This document shows, in pieces, positions 27,167-34,692 of a stretch of 43,036 nt of DNA. Below the pieces are notes generated by a model. It had not been told where the DNA came from. It did no database searches and saw only the letters and a program-made list of their open reading frames with translations. Made by a program: the position numbers and the translations under genes. Numbering within the stretch: the first letter of the stretch is position 1; the number at the start of each line of letters is the position of its first letter. The DNA comes from Actinoplanes siamensis. GTDB taxonomy: Bacteria > Actinomycetota > Actinomycetes > Mycobacteriales > Micromonosporaceae. The stretch spans positions 1 to 43,036 of the forward strand of contig NZ_BOMW01000075.1 of assembly GCF_016862395.1 (NCBI RefSeq), read 5' to 3'.

Positions 27167-27172
27167 AGCGTA
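27167..27172 (-). promoter_or_regulatory. Leaderless -10 element of the TPR gene
   Basis: Minus-strand TACGCT, six bases before the GTG at 27160, in the 18-base gap after the PPOX gene. Confidence 0.4.
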
Positions 27173-27178
27173 GGCGGT

Positions 27179-27577
27179 CTACCTGTAGATCACATGGGTC
27201 GGGGTGAGACGGCAGACCAGCCGGACGGTCTCCGGGCCGTCACCGGTCCATGGCTCGTTCGCGTACTTGAAGCTGAGCTCGCCGATCAGATCGGCCTGGT
27301 CGTCGCTGAGCGCTACGGTGCCCTCGACGGTGCAGTAGGAGTACGGCTGCGCCGGGTCGTAGGCGCAGATCGACACGCGGGGGTCGCGCTCCATGTTGCG
27401 GGCCTTCTGCCGGCCGCGGACCGTGGAGAAGAGGATGTCGTCGCCGTCGCGTTTGACCCAGATGACGGTGGACTGCGGGGTGCCGTTCGAGTTGATCGTG
27501 CTGAGCACCGCGTAGGTGGGATTGTCGATCAGTATGCGGGCCGCACCAGGCAGAACGACAGTCATGATCGTCATCAT
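27179..27577 (-). CDS. PPOX-class flavin/F420-dependent oxidoreductase
   Basis: About 132 residues of the split-barrel pyridoxamine-phosphate-oxidase-like fold. NPTYAVLSTINSNGTPQSTVIWV is the typical N-terminal barrel, followed by ILFSTVRGRQKARNMERDPRVS, where the basic residues contact the flavin or F420 phosphate. Small actinobacterial members use F420 or FMN; the cofactor cannot be fixed by eye. Several ATGs (27577, 27574, 27565) are possible; GGAGGAGGG lies about 13 bases before the first. A 32-bp repeat array separates it from ispF. Confidence 0.85.
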   Translation of the reverse strand: MMTIMTVVLPGAARILIDNPTYAVLSTINSNGTPQSTVIWVKRDGDDILFSTVRGRQKARNMERDPRVSICAYDPAQPYSYCTVEGTVALSDDQADLIGELSFKYANEPWTGDGPETVRLVCRLTPTHVIYR

Positions 27578-27684
27578 GCCGGAAGATCGGCCCTCCTCCC
27601 GTCGTGACGGTCCCCACCCGAAGCACAACGTCCCAGCTCAGCGGACTTCCCCGGTGGCGGGCCTCACCGCACCCGGCACCGTTG

Positions 27685-27812
27685 CACCCGGCACGACCGC
27701 GCATTTGGGCCAATCCCACCCCGGCGCCACCGCACATGTTGGTTCACCCACCCGGCACCGTTCCGCATCCGGGCTCGCCCCACCCGGCACCAGCGCGCGT
27801 CCGGGCTCGTCC
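27685..27812. repeat. Four degenerate 32-bp tandem repeats before ispF's end
   Basis: Units start at 27685, 27717, 27749 and 27781, each exactly 32 bases. The last two share CACCCGGCACC, GCGCAT-like centre and CCGGGCTCG; the second is most diverged. Part of a further unit lies at 27665-27684. There are no spacers and no cas genes. The array fills the gap between the PPOX start and the ispF stop. Confidence 0.8.
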
Positions 27813-27838
27813 CACGTGCCGCCGCTCTGCGGGAGAGC

Positions 27839-28342
27839 TCAGCTCACCTGGCGTTCCGCCGCGTCGGGCGGCTCGTTGTAGACCATGGCCACCGCGACGC
27901 CGGCCAAGCCCTCGCCCCGGCCCGTGAGGCCCAGCCCGTCCGCGGTGGTCCCGGAGACCGTGACCGGCGCCCCGACCGCGGCGGACAGCACCTTCTCCGC
28001 CTCCGCGCGCCGTTTGCCGATCTTCGGGTGGTTGCCGATCACCTGTATCGAGACGTTCCCGATCGCATACCCGGCCGCCCGCACCAGCCGGGCCGACTCC
28101 GCCAGCAGGGTGACGCCGGCCGCACCGGCCCACTCCGGCCGGCTGGTACCGAAGTTGCTGCCCAGATCACCGAGCCCGGCCGCCGAGAGCAGCGCGTCAC
28201 AGGCGGCGTGCGCGGCGACGTCGGCATCCGAGTGACCGGCCAGTCCCGGCTCGCCGGGCCACTCGAGCCCGGCCACCCAGCAGGCCCGCCCAGCGTCGAA
28301 TGCGTGCACGTCGGTGCCGATACCCACCCGCGGAATGATCAC
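27839..28342 (-). CDS. ispF: 2-C-methyl-D-erythritol 2,4-cyclodiphosphate synthase
   Basis: A 167-residue enzyme of the MEP isoprenoid pathway. The zinc ligands are D11 and H13 (GIGTDVHAF) and the His in AGHSDADVAAHA; further family motifs are DLGSNFGTS, VIGNHPKIGKRR and TTADGLGLTGRGEG. The GTG at 28342 is preceded by TAGGGT at six bases, so ispF has its own leaderless promoter. It lies 436 bases from ispD, whereas the two genes usually touch or are fused. Confidence 0.96.
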   Translation of the reverse strand: MIIPRVGIGTDVHAFDAGRACWVAGLEWPGEPGLAGHSDADVAAHAACDALLSAAGLGDLGSNFGTSRPEWAGAAGVTLLAESARLVRAAGYAIGNVSIQVIGNHPKIGKRRAEAEKVLSAAVGAPVTVSGTTADGLGLTGRGEGLAGVAVAMVYNEPPDAAERQVS

Positions 28343-28348
28343 CCAGCC

Positions 28349-28354
28349 ACCCTA
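28349..28354 (-). promoter_or_regulatory. Leaderless -10 element of ispF
   Basis: Minus-strand TAGGGT, six bases before the ispF GTG, identical to the hexamer of the GNAT gene. Confidence 0.5.
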
Positions 28355-28398
28355 TCGACGGCCCCGTGCTCCCCTCCCCCAGCCCAGCGGCCCCAACC

Positions 28399-28530
28399 GG
28401 CCGCCAGAGGCGCCTTCGGACCTGCGACAGAACCGTCACCTCCAGCTCAGCCGCATCGGCCGCCGCCAGCGGGCCCTTCGGACCTGCGACGGATCCCCAC
28501 CCCCAACTGAGCTGCCATGGCTGGCCGCCA
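28399..28530. repeat. Imperfect ~60-bp tandem repeats in the ispD-ispF gap
   Basis: Two units begin GGCCGCC at 28399 (59 bp) and 28458 (about 65 bp) and share CCTTCGGACCTGCGAC and an AGCTCAGC/AACTGAGC block. A third, truncated unit begins at 28523. They do not match the 32-bp or 72-bp arrays. Confidence 0.7.
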
Positions 28531-28778
28531 GGGGTCTCCTGGGCCCCGAGAGACGACCCCTCGTGTCCAGCTGGACGCTGCCTCAGGGGTGACCGGGCCT
28601 TACGGCCGCCGGCGGAGATCAGTGTTTCGGAGGCGGTCGATCCACGTACTTCTCTCAGCTTCCAGCCGGCTGGACCCAAGGTCGGCGCAGCGTCATCGAT
28701 GTCATCGCCGGCTTGGGCGGTGCTTCGTGGCCACGCCGGTGGCCGCGGTGGAGCCGGGAAGGTGAGGGAAAGCGAGCG

Positions 28779-29510
28779 TCAGACGGTTGGAGGCTCCGGA
28801 TCGGGGAGGGCGAGGAGATGCGTGGCAAGGGCCAGATCGAGCGGGCGCGTGATCTTCAGCGCCAGGTCGGAACCGGGGACGCAGCGAACCGGGATTCCGA
28901 GCTTCTCGACCGCACCGGCGTCGTCGGTGTGGGAGTCGGCGGCGGCCTCATGGGCGGCCCGCAGCACCGCGGCGCGGAAACCCTGTGGCGTCTGGACGGC
29001 CCTGAGCACCGAACGGTCGACCGTGCCCAGCACGGCGCCGTCGGCGTCGACCTCCTTGATCGTGTCGACCACCGGAAGGACCGGGATCACCGCGTCGGCG
29101 CCCGCCCGGACGGCCGCGGCCACCCGCTCGGTCACGGACGGTGGGGTAAGACAGCGGGCCGCGTCGTGCACCAGCACGATCGGGACCTCCTCGGGTACTA
29201 CCGCGAGCGCGGCGGCCACCGACTGCTGGCGCTCGGCGCCGCCGGCCACCACGGTGACCGGCGCCACTGGAGCGAGCAGGGCGTGCACCGCGTCGACGTC
29301 AGCGCGCGGCGCGGCCACGACGATCATGCGAACCGAGGGCGCCGCGGCGAGCCGGCGGACCGCATGCACGAGCAGCGGCTCGCCCTCGAGGAGGCGCAGC
29401 GCCTTCGGCGCGCCTGGGCCGAGCCGCAGACCGGCGCCCGCGGCCGGAACGACGACCGCGACGTCACCGCGAGCATTGAGCTGCGCGGTCACGTCGCGGT
29501 CGTCGTTCAC
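28779..29510 (-). CDS. ispD: 2-C-methyl-D-erythritol 4-phosphate cytidylyltransferase
   Basis: A 243-residue nucleotidyltransferase of the MEP pathway that joins CTP with methylerythritol phosphate. VVVPAAGAGLRLGPGAPKAL is the CTP-binding loop with its Arg and Lys, VLVHDAARCLTP the metal-binding region, and AVQTPQGFRAAVL and DDAGAVEKLG are diagnostic. The GTG at 29510 lies 26 bases behind carD, so carD-ispD are probably one unit, as in many actinobacteria. Confidence 0.95.
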   Translation of the reverse strand: MNDDRDVTAQLNARGDVAVVVPAAGAGLRLGPGAPKALRLLEGEPLLVHAVRRLAAAPSVRMIVVAAPRADVDAVHALLAPVAPVTVVAGGAERQQSVAAALAVVPEEVPIVLVHDAARCLTPPSVTERVAAAVRAGADAVIPVLPVVDTIKEVDADGAVLGTVDRSVLRAVQTPQGFRAAVLRAAHEAAADSHTDDAGAVEKLGIPVRCVPGSDLALKITRPLDLALATHLLALPDPEPPTV

Positions 29511-29536
29511 GGGGCGGTGAGGGTGCTTCGGTCGGA

Positions 29537-30022
29537 TCAGGCCTCGGTGAGGACCTTGTCGAGCAGGACCTCAGCCTCGTCCTTGGTGCTCTTCTCAGCG
29601 AGGGCCACCTCGCCGACCAGGATGTCGCGCGCCTTCGCCAGCATGCGCTTCTCGCCAGCCGAGAGACCGCGCTCCCGCTCGCGACGCCAGAGGTCACGAA
29701 CAACCTCGGCAACCTTGAGCGGGTTACCGGAAGCGAGCTTCTCCAGGTTGGCCTTGTAGCGCCGTGACCAGTTGGTCGGCTCCTCGGTGTGCGGAGCGCG
29801 GAGGACGTCGAAGACCTTGCCCAGGCCTTCCTCGCCGACCACTTCGCGCACGCCGACTTCCTCGGCGTTCTCAGCGGGCACCCGAACCGTCAGATCGCCC
29901 TGGGCGACACGCAGAACGAGATACTGCCTTTCAACGCCCTTGATGACCCTAGTCTCGATTGCCTCGATGAGTGCGGCCCCGTGGTGGGGGTAAACAACGG
30001 TCTCGCCGACACTGAAAACCAT
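29537..30022 (-). CDS. carD: CarD family transcriptional regulator
   Basis: A 161-residue RNA-polymerase-binding protein. The N-terminal interaction domain (MVFSVGETVVYPHHGAALIE, about 1-60) contacts the beta subunit; the helical C-terminal part (NWSRRYKANLEKLASG... ARDILVGEVALAEK) contains the conserved Trp that stabilises the open promoter complex in mycobacteria. It is essential in M. tuberculosis. A GAAAGGGG stretch lies upstream of the ATG. It heads the carD-ispD unit. Confidence 0.96.
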   Translation of the reverse strand: MVFSVGETVVYPHHGAALIEAIETRVIKGVERQYLVLRVAQGDLTVRVPAENAEEVGVREVVGEEGLGKVFDVLRAPHTEEPTNWSRRYKANLEKLASGNPLKVAEVVRDLWRRERERGLSAGEKRMLAKARDILVGEVALAEKSTKDEAEVLLDKVLTEA

Positions 30023-30356
30023 AGGTTCGAAACCCCTTTCGCTGTGTCTAGGGTAACACGCTCAGGCGACGGTGTCTCGCCCTGACGGTCACTGTTAGTG
30101 CAGCTCAGAGGCCCTGTGACGGGGCTTTCTACCGCTTGACAGCAGGACGGCAAGCTGCCTGTGTAACGCAAAGTGACCAGGGCATCACTCAGCCTGCTAA
30201 TGAGTCGGGAATTCCGGACCTGATGGCTTTGCGAGATCAAGCGTATCGCTGAGGTCCGCGCCGCCCCACCACTGGCGATGCGGCGTAGCGTGCGAGACGC
30301 TGGACGGAAGTTCCCCGACCGAAGCAAGATCTGGTCGGCCAGGGGGGAGGTGGATC
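30023..30356. other. Divergent promoter region between carD and the thioredoxin-like gene
   Basis: 334 bases, no gene seen. The carD promoter candidate lies at 30050-30078. On the plus strand TTGACA occurs at 30136-30141 with TGTGTA 18 bases further on, a possible start for the thioredoxin-like gene. GC content is visibly lower than in the neighbouring genes. Confidence 0.5.
30050..30078 (-). promoter_or_regulatory. Candidate carD promoter
   Basis: Minus-strand GAGACA (30073-30078) and TACCCT (30050-30055), 17 bases apart, about 28 bases before the ATG. Confidence 0.4.
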
Positions 30357-31241
30357 ATGGCAGGTGCGAGCGACAACGGCGGCTGGCCGCCCGACGGCGG
30401 CTCCTCGGACGAACTGCCCGACCTCCCTGAGGAGTGGGGTGTCATCGTCATCCCGGACGACCTGTCCGAGCTGGCCGACGAGGTCGAGGCGGTGCGCGCG
30501 GAGCTGCATCTGGCCCCGCCACCCAACCGCTGGCAGCGCTTCCTTCGCCGGCCCGGGATGCGCCGGCTGCGCCGGGCGGGCGCGCTGCTGCTGCGCGCGC
30601 CGGTGCTGATCGTCTCGATGGCGATCCTGGTCACGGTGGCGAGCCTGTTCGCCTCGGCCTGGCCCGGGCCGGTCCGGCAGCCGGCCGCCCAGCGCACCTC
30701 GGGCAGCACCGCGGCGCCGGTCCGGACGCTGCCCGCGCTCGAGCTGATCGGCTCCGAGGGGCAGGCCGTGCCGATCACCGGCCACATGCCGGTGGTCATC
30801 CTGCTCGTCGACGGTTGCGACTGCGCCGGTCTGATCGCCGAGACGGCCGCCGCGGTCGACGCGGAGACGACGGTCCTGGCCGTGTCCAGGTCCGCGCCGT
30901 CCCCGGCGGCTCCCCGTGGTCCGCTGGCCACCGGACCCTCCTCAGCGGCCCCCGGCGGCCCGGCGGCCGACGGAACCTCCTCAGCCGCCCCCGGCCCGCC
31001 GGCCGACGCAACGTCCCCAGCGGCCCCCGGCCCGCCGGCCAACGCGCGGACGCCGCGCGCCGACGGCGGAACCGTGCACTATCTGCGTGATCCGGCCGGC
31101 AGTCTCCGCGAGCACCTCAGCCTGACCGCGCAGGACGGCACCGCCGCCGCGATCCTGGTCGACCAGAGCGGCAAGATCCTCCGCACGGTCTCCCACTACG
31201 TCGCCGTCAAAGCCATCCTGCCCGATCTCGAACGCCTCTGA
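30357..31241 (+). CDS. Membrane-anchored thioredoxin-like protein with repeat insert
   Basis: 294 residues. A charged cytoplasmic N-terminus (about 1-75) is followed by one membrane helix (VLIVSMAILVTVASLFASAW, about 82-101) and an outer domain of thioredoxin-like order: VVILLVDGCDC as strand and CxC pair, TTVLAVSRSAP, then YLRDPAGSLREHL, AAAILVDQSGKILRTV. Between strands two and three sits an Ala/Pro/Ser/Gly-rich insert (about 180-240) with 12-13-residue repeats. The CDC pair replaces the usual CxxC, so redox activity is uncertain. GGGGGGAGG six bases before the ATG is one of the strongest ribosome sites here. Confidence 0.78.
   Translation: MAGASDNGGWPPDGGSSDELPDLPEEWGVIVIPDDLSELADEVEAVRAELHLAPPPNRWQRFLRRPGMRRLRRAGALLLRAPVLIVSMAILVTVASLFASAWPGPVRQPAAQRTSGSTAAPVRTLPALELIGSEGQAVPITGHMPVVILLVDGCDCAGLIAETAAAVDAETTVLAVSRSAPSPAAPRGPLATGPSSAAPGGPAADGTSSAAPGPPADATSPAAPGPPANARTPRADGGTVHYLRDPAGSLREHLSLTAQDGTAAAILVDQSGKILRTVSHYVAVKAILPDLERL
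30936..31046 (+). repeat. Coding repeats of 36-39 bp inside the thioredoxin-like gene
   Basis: In-frame units 30936-30974, 30975-31010 and 31011-31046 encode PSSAAPGGPAADG, TSSAAPGPPADA and TSPAAPGPPANA. A more diverged unit precedes them. Unit lengths are multiples of three, so the frame is kept. Confidence 0.85.
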
Positions 31242-31375
31242 CCACGGCCGGCAGCCCGAGCCGGCGCGGGCGCCGGGAAAGAATCGGCAGCAAGGAAGCC
31301 GGGGCACGCAGCCACCACGGCCACCGCGGGCACGCGGCCACCGCGGGCATACGACCCCCGCCGGCATGAGGGCGG

Positions 31376-31825
31376 TCAGACGGATCGCTGCAGGGTGAAG
31401 CGGAAGATCACCGGCCCCTGCTCCTCCACCAGGGCCCGCAGGTGGAGCCGCGTGCCCACCCCGACGCTGAAGATCTCCGGCGTACGGGACCCGGAGCACG
31501 GCAGCCCTCGCCCCGAGTCCTCACCGCCGCCGAAGCTGACCCGCACCCGGCTGCCCTCCGGCCCCGCGCACACCACCGCCACCTGGAACGCGCCGCCGTC
31601 CAGATCGGCCGCCTTGTCGTAGCCTCCCCGGGCCGGCAGCACGACGGTGTCGGTCATCTCCTGCTCCCCGCTCTCCGGCAGGAGCTGCTCGGCCGCGAGC
31701 CGCCAGGCCAGCAGACGCGGGTCGGAGTCGTCACGCGGCGCCGACCGCCACCACCAGACCCCGCCGACCAGCAGGAGCAGGGCGGCCAGCCCGTGCAGGA
31801 CCGCACCGCGTCCCCGTTCGCTCAC
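31376..31825 (-). CDS. Small membrane-anchored protein of unknown function
   Basis: 149 residues. One hydrophobic helix (LHGLAALLLLVGGVWWW, about 10-27) precedes an outer domain with FQVAVVCAGPEG, SGRGLPCSGS and a beta-rich end (RLHLRALVEEQGPVIFRFTLQ); the two cysteines may pair. It could be of the DUF6023 type, but this is from memory. Its GTG start lies 16 bases after the stop of the polyketide synthase gene, inside a 20-bp tandem duplication. Confidence 0.72.
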   Translation of the reverse strand: MSERGRGAVLHGLAALLLLVGGVWWWRSAPRDDSDPRLLAWRLAAEQLLPESGEQEMTDTVVLPARGGYDKAADLDGGAFQVAVVCAGPEGSRVRVSFGGGEDSGRGLPCSGSRTPEIFSVGVGTRLHLRALVEEQGPVIFRFTLQRSV

Positions 31826-31857
31826 GCCGCGACTGTTTCGCTCACGCTGCGACTGTA
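31818..31857. repeat. 20-bp tandem duplication over a stop/start junction
   Basis: 31818-31837 and 31838-31857 are the same 20-mer with one mismatch. On the minus strand each copy contains GCGTGAGCGAA: the first copy read provides the stop of the polyketide synthase gene, the second the GTG start of the next gene. Confidence 0.9.
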
Positions 31858-32909
31858 GAGAACTCGAGCAGCGCTCCGTAGAGGGTGAGCCCCGGACCGA
31901 ACGCGAGCACGACGACGTACCGCGGGGGTCGCGGCCTGCGGCGCAGGGCGTCCAGGACCAGCAACACGGTAGGTGACGAGCAGTTCCCGTACGCCGAAAG
32001 CACGCCCCGTGACGCCGCCAGCGCCTGATCGTCGCGCCCGAGCCGTTCCTGCACCACGTCGAGGATCTTCGGCCCGCCGGGGTGCAGCGCCCAGCCGTCC
32101 ACCTCCCCGATGCTCAGCCGGTTCCGCTTGAGCAGGTCCTCGACCAGCCCCCGGACGTGCAGCGAGAGCACCGCGGGCACCTCCGCCGACAGCCCCATCC
32201 GGAATCCGAGATCGGTGACCTCCCAGGTCATGTGCCCGGCAGTGGTGTTGTCGGTGACCGCGGCGATATCGCGGACCTCGTACCCCGGAAGGGCTCGCGA
32301 AGCGGGCGTGAGCACAGCGGCGGCCGCCGCGTCGGAGAAGAGCGCGTGCGACACGATCTGCTCCACGTCCGGCACGGTGGCGTCGGCCGGCTGCATGTGC
32401 AGGCTGGTCAGCTCGGCGCAGAGCAGCAGCGCGGGCCGGTCCCGGGCCACCACGAAGTCACTCACCGTGCCGAGGCCCGGCAACGCGGCGTAACAGCCCA
32501 TGTGCCCGATGAAGAGCCGCTGCACGTTCGGTGACATGCCCAGATCCCGGGCGAGCACGATGTCCAGCCCGGGCGTGGCGTATCCGGTGCAGGAGCAGAC
32601 CGCGAAAAGTCCCAACTCGGACGCGGCCAGCCCGGCGCCGGCGAGCGCCCGCTCCACAGCGGCCCGGCCCAGCGGTGGCGCCTCGGTCTGGTAGCGGCGC
32701 ATCCGCCGCTCGGTGGACCACGCCGACACGTCCTCCACCAGTGGGCTCACCGCGGCCTGCCGGGTGACCACCCCGGAGTTCGCGAAGATCCGCTTGGCCA
32801 GGCCGCGCCGCCGGCCCGCGTAGTGCCGGGCGAAGAAGCCGTCCCAGAGCTCGTCCTGTACCGCGGAGGGCGGCAACGCCACGCCCAGCCCGCTGATCAC
32901 CGCAGCCAC
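31842..32909 (-). CDS. Type III polyketide synthase
   Basis: A 355-residue homodimeric chalcone-synthase-like enzyme that condenses malonyl-CoA units on a CoA starter. The catalytic triad is C139 (GHMGCYAALPGL), H276 (LHPGGPKIL) and N309 (YGNCSSPTV). Starter and product (pyrone, resorcinol or quinone precursor) cannot be read from sequence. The GTG start directly abuts the TAG of the methyltransferase gene (TAGGTG), so both are made together. With the divergent UbiA-type prenyltransferase it resembles the agq genes of Actinoplanes missouriensis for alkyl-prenyl-methoxyhydroquinones, although the monooxygenase of that pathway is not next to it. Confidence 0.95.
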   Translation of the reverse strand: MAAVISGLGVALPPSAVQDELWDGFFARHYAGRRRGLAKRIFANSGVVTRQAAVSPLVEDVSAWSTERRMRRYQTEAPPLGRAAVERALAGAGLAASELGLFAVCSCTGYATPGLDIVLARDLGMSPNVQRLFIGHMGCYAALPGLGTVSDFVVARDRPALLLCAELTSLHMQPADATVPDVEQIVSHALFSDAAAAAVLTPASRALPGYEVRDIAAVTDNTTAGHMTWEVTDLGFRMGLSAEVPAVLSLHVRGLVEDLLKRNRLSIGEVDGWALHPGGPKILDVVQERLGRDDQALAASRGVLSAYGNCSSPTVLLVLDALRRRPRPPRYVVVLAFGPGLTLYGALLEFSTVAA

Positions 32910-33632
32910 CTAGACCAGCACTTCCTTGCGACCGGCGCCCTGATAGAGAACCGCTGTGGAGAAGGTGGGCACCATCCGCCCGAGGGGACGCCCGGCCGGC
33001 TCACGCCTCAGGGCGAGCCACCGCACCATCCCGGGGAGGCTGGGCCGCACGCCGCGCACCGCCAGCCGCACACCGTGCCGCCCGAACTCGGCCCGCAGCC
33101 GCTCCGGCGTCACGAACAGCGCCGGATCGTGCACGCCGATCGGCGCCACACCGAGCCGCTCGCCGAGCGTCACCGTGAGGAACCGGCTCACCGCGTTGTC
33201 GTTCACCGTGTCGAGCACCACCCGCCCACCCGGCCGCAGCACCCGGCACAGCTCGGCCACCGTGCCCCGGAGGTCTGTCACGTGCTCCAGGATCTCCCCG
33301 GCGACCACCACGTCGACCGAGTCGTCGGCGAGCGGCAGCGCGGTCACATCCCCCGCGATCGGGGCCACGCCCCGCTCCGCCGCCCGCACCAGCCCGGAAA
33401 CCCGCAGGTCGACGCCGACATGGCGATAACCCAGCGCGCGCACGTGCGGCGCCAGCAGCCCGCCGCCGCACCCCGCGTCCAGCAGCACCTGGCCGGGCGC
33501 GGAGGCCGGCGGCACCAGCTCGGCGCGGGCCGCGGCCAGCCAGTGCAGCAGCTCGAAGCCACCGCCCGGCCGCCACCACTCGCCGGCCAGCTCGTCGTAC
33601 AGGCGCGGATCGTTACGCCGCATCGACACCAT
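32910..33632 (-). CDS. SAM-dependent methyltransferase, UbiG-like
   Basis: A 240-residue class I methyltransferase. RRNDPRLYDELAGEWWRP at the N-terminus is typical of UbiG-like O-methyltransferases; motif I is LLDAGCGGGLLAP, followed by VGVDL, LPLADDSVDVVVAGEILEHV and LRPGGRVVLDTV. Candidate substrate is a phenolic or quinol product of the adjacent polyketide synthase. The ATG at 33632 or the one at 33623 may be used; neither has a good ribosome site. The long open frame upstream is antisense to the prenyltransferase gene. Confidence 0.92.
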   Translation of the reverse strand: MVSMRRNDPRLYDELAGEWWRPGGGFELLHWLAAARAELVPPASAPGQVLLDAGCGGGLLAPHVRALGYRHVGVDLRVSGLVRAAERGVAPIAGDVTALPLADDSVDVVVAGEILEHVTDLRGTVAELCRVLRPGGRVVLDTVNDNAVSRFLTVTLGERLGVAPIGVHDPALFVTPERLRAEFGRHGVRLAVRGVRPSLPGMVRWLALRREPAGRPLGRMVPTFSTAVLYQGAGRKEVLV

Positions 33633-33764
33633 GTGATCGAGCCTGGCACGGTTGCCGCCCGCCCACCACCGGAGACGATCGTCCTGTGGAAAACCGGCGG
33701 GCCGCAACCGCCGCCCCTGTGGACGACAGCTGTCCCATCGGGCTCGATCTGGCAGCTTGGTCCC

Positions 33765-34598
33765 ATGCACCGCGAACCCGTGCGAGCGCTGATCCGCTCG
33801 TCCCATCCGGAGCCGGGCGCCGCCGTCACCGCGGCGATGACCCTGCTCGCCCTCGGCGCCGGGCACCGTGGCCGGAGCCTGCTGTGCGTGGCCCTCGCGG
33901 TGGCGTTCAGCCAGCTCGCCGTCGGCTGGGTCAACGACTGGCTGGACGCCGATCGCGACAGCCGCACCGGCCGGCGGGACAAACCGATCGCCCGGGGCGC
34001 GGTCTCCCGGCGTACCGTCGGGGTCTCGGGCTTCATCGCGGCCCTGGCCGCTCCCGCGGCGGCGATCCCGCTGGGCCCGGCGGCCACCGTGACCATCGCC
34101 GTGGCCACGCTCTTCGGCCTGCTCTACGACTGGCCACTGAAGTCCACGCCGTTCTCCGTGCTGCCCTATCTGGTGGCCTTCGGGCTGCTCCCGGTGTTCG
34201 TGGTGATCGCGCTGCCCGGGCATCCGGCGCCGCCGCTCTGGTTGGTCGCGGCGGGCGCCCTGCTGGGTGCCGGCGCGCACTTCGCCAACGTGCTGCCCGA
34301 CCTGGACGACGACGCGGCGACCGGGGTGCACGGCCTGCCGCACCGGGTCGGCGCCGGCGGTTCCCGACTCGCGGCCGCGGCGCTTCTGCTGGGCGCGACG
34401 GTCACGCTGGTGCTCGGGCCGCCCGGAGCGCCGTCGTGGTCCGGCTGGGCGGCCGGCGCGACCGCCGTCGTGGTCCTGCCGATCGGGTGGTACGCGGCGA
34501 CCCGCTCCCGTGGCAGACCGGTCGCGCTGTTCCGCGCGGTGATCGTCGTCGCCCTGATCGACGTTGTCCTGCTGATCCTGAGCGGGCCCGTGGTGTGA
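33765..34598 (+). CDS. UbiA family prenyltransferase
   Basis: A 277-residue integral membrane aromatic prenyltransferase with about 8-9 helices. The two Asp-rich motifs that bind Mg-diphosphate are NDWLDADRDS (first motif, NDxxDxxxD) and LPDLDDDAATG (second), with YDWPLKSTP between helices. It is divergent from the methyltransferase gene across 132 bases. Given the type III PKS and methyltransferase it probably attaches an isoprenoid chain to the aromatic product. ispD and ispF, which feed the isoprenoid pool, are 4-5 kb away, but this may be chance. The ATG at 33765 lacks a clear ribosome site. Confidence 0.9.
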   Translation: MHREPVRALIRSSHPEPGAAVTAAMTLLALGAGHRGRSLLCVALAVAFSQLAVGWVNDWLDADRDSRTGRRDKPIARGAVSRRTVGVSGFIAALAAPAAAIPLGPAATVTIAVATLFGLLYDWPLKSTPFSVLPYLVAFGLLPVFVVIALPGHPAPPLWLVAAGALLGAGAHFANVLPDLDDDAATGVHGLPHRVGAGGSRLAAAALLLGATVTLVLGPPGAPSWSGWAAGATAVVVLPIGWYAATRSRGRPVALFRAVIVVALIDVVLLILSGPVV

Positions 34599-34692
34599 TC
34601 CACAGCGACCGGATGGATGGGTCGGCGCACGCGGCCGATTGCCGCCCACTAGGCTGATCTCACACCTTGGTGTCGCTATTTGGAGGATCGTG

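Larger units (their letters stand above)
28343..28778. other. ispD-ispF gap with ispF promoter and repeats
   Basis: 436 bases with no credible gene. It holds the ispF -10 element, an array of about 60-bp repeats (28399-28530) and the palindrome CCAGCCGGCTGG (about 28663-28674). Open frames crossing it lack start signals and any recognisable protein. Confidence 0.65.

Noticed and set aside
27685..27812. CRISPR array with 32-bp repeats
   Set aside because: The 32 bp is the full period without spacers, the units are degenerate, and no cas gene is near.
28517..28765. 82-codon plus-strand frame in the ispD-ispF gap
   Set aside because: No ribosome site; Arg/Ser-rich translation crosses the repeats and has no recognisable feature.
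33686..34657. 323-codon frame overlapping the UbiA gene in another phase
   Set aside because: Out-of-frame reading of a gene whose own frame has both Asp-rich prenyltransferase motifs and membrane helices.
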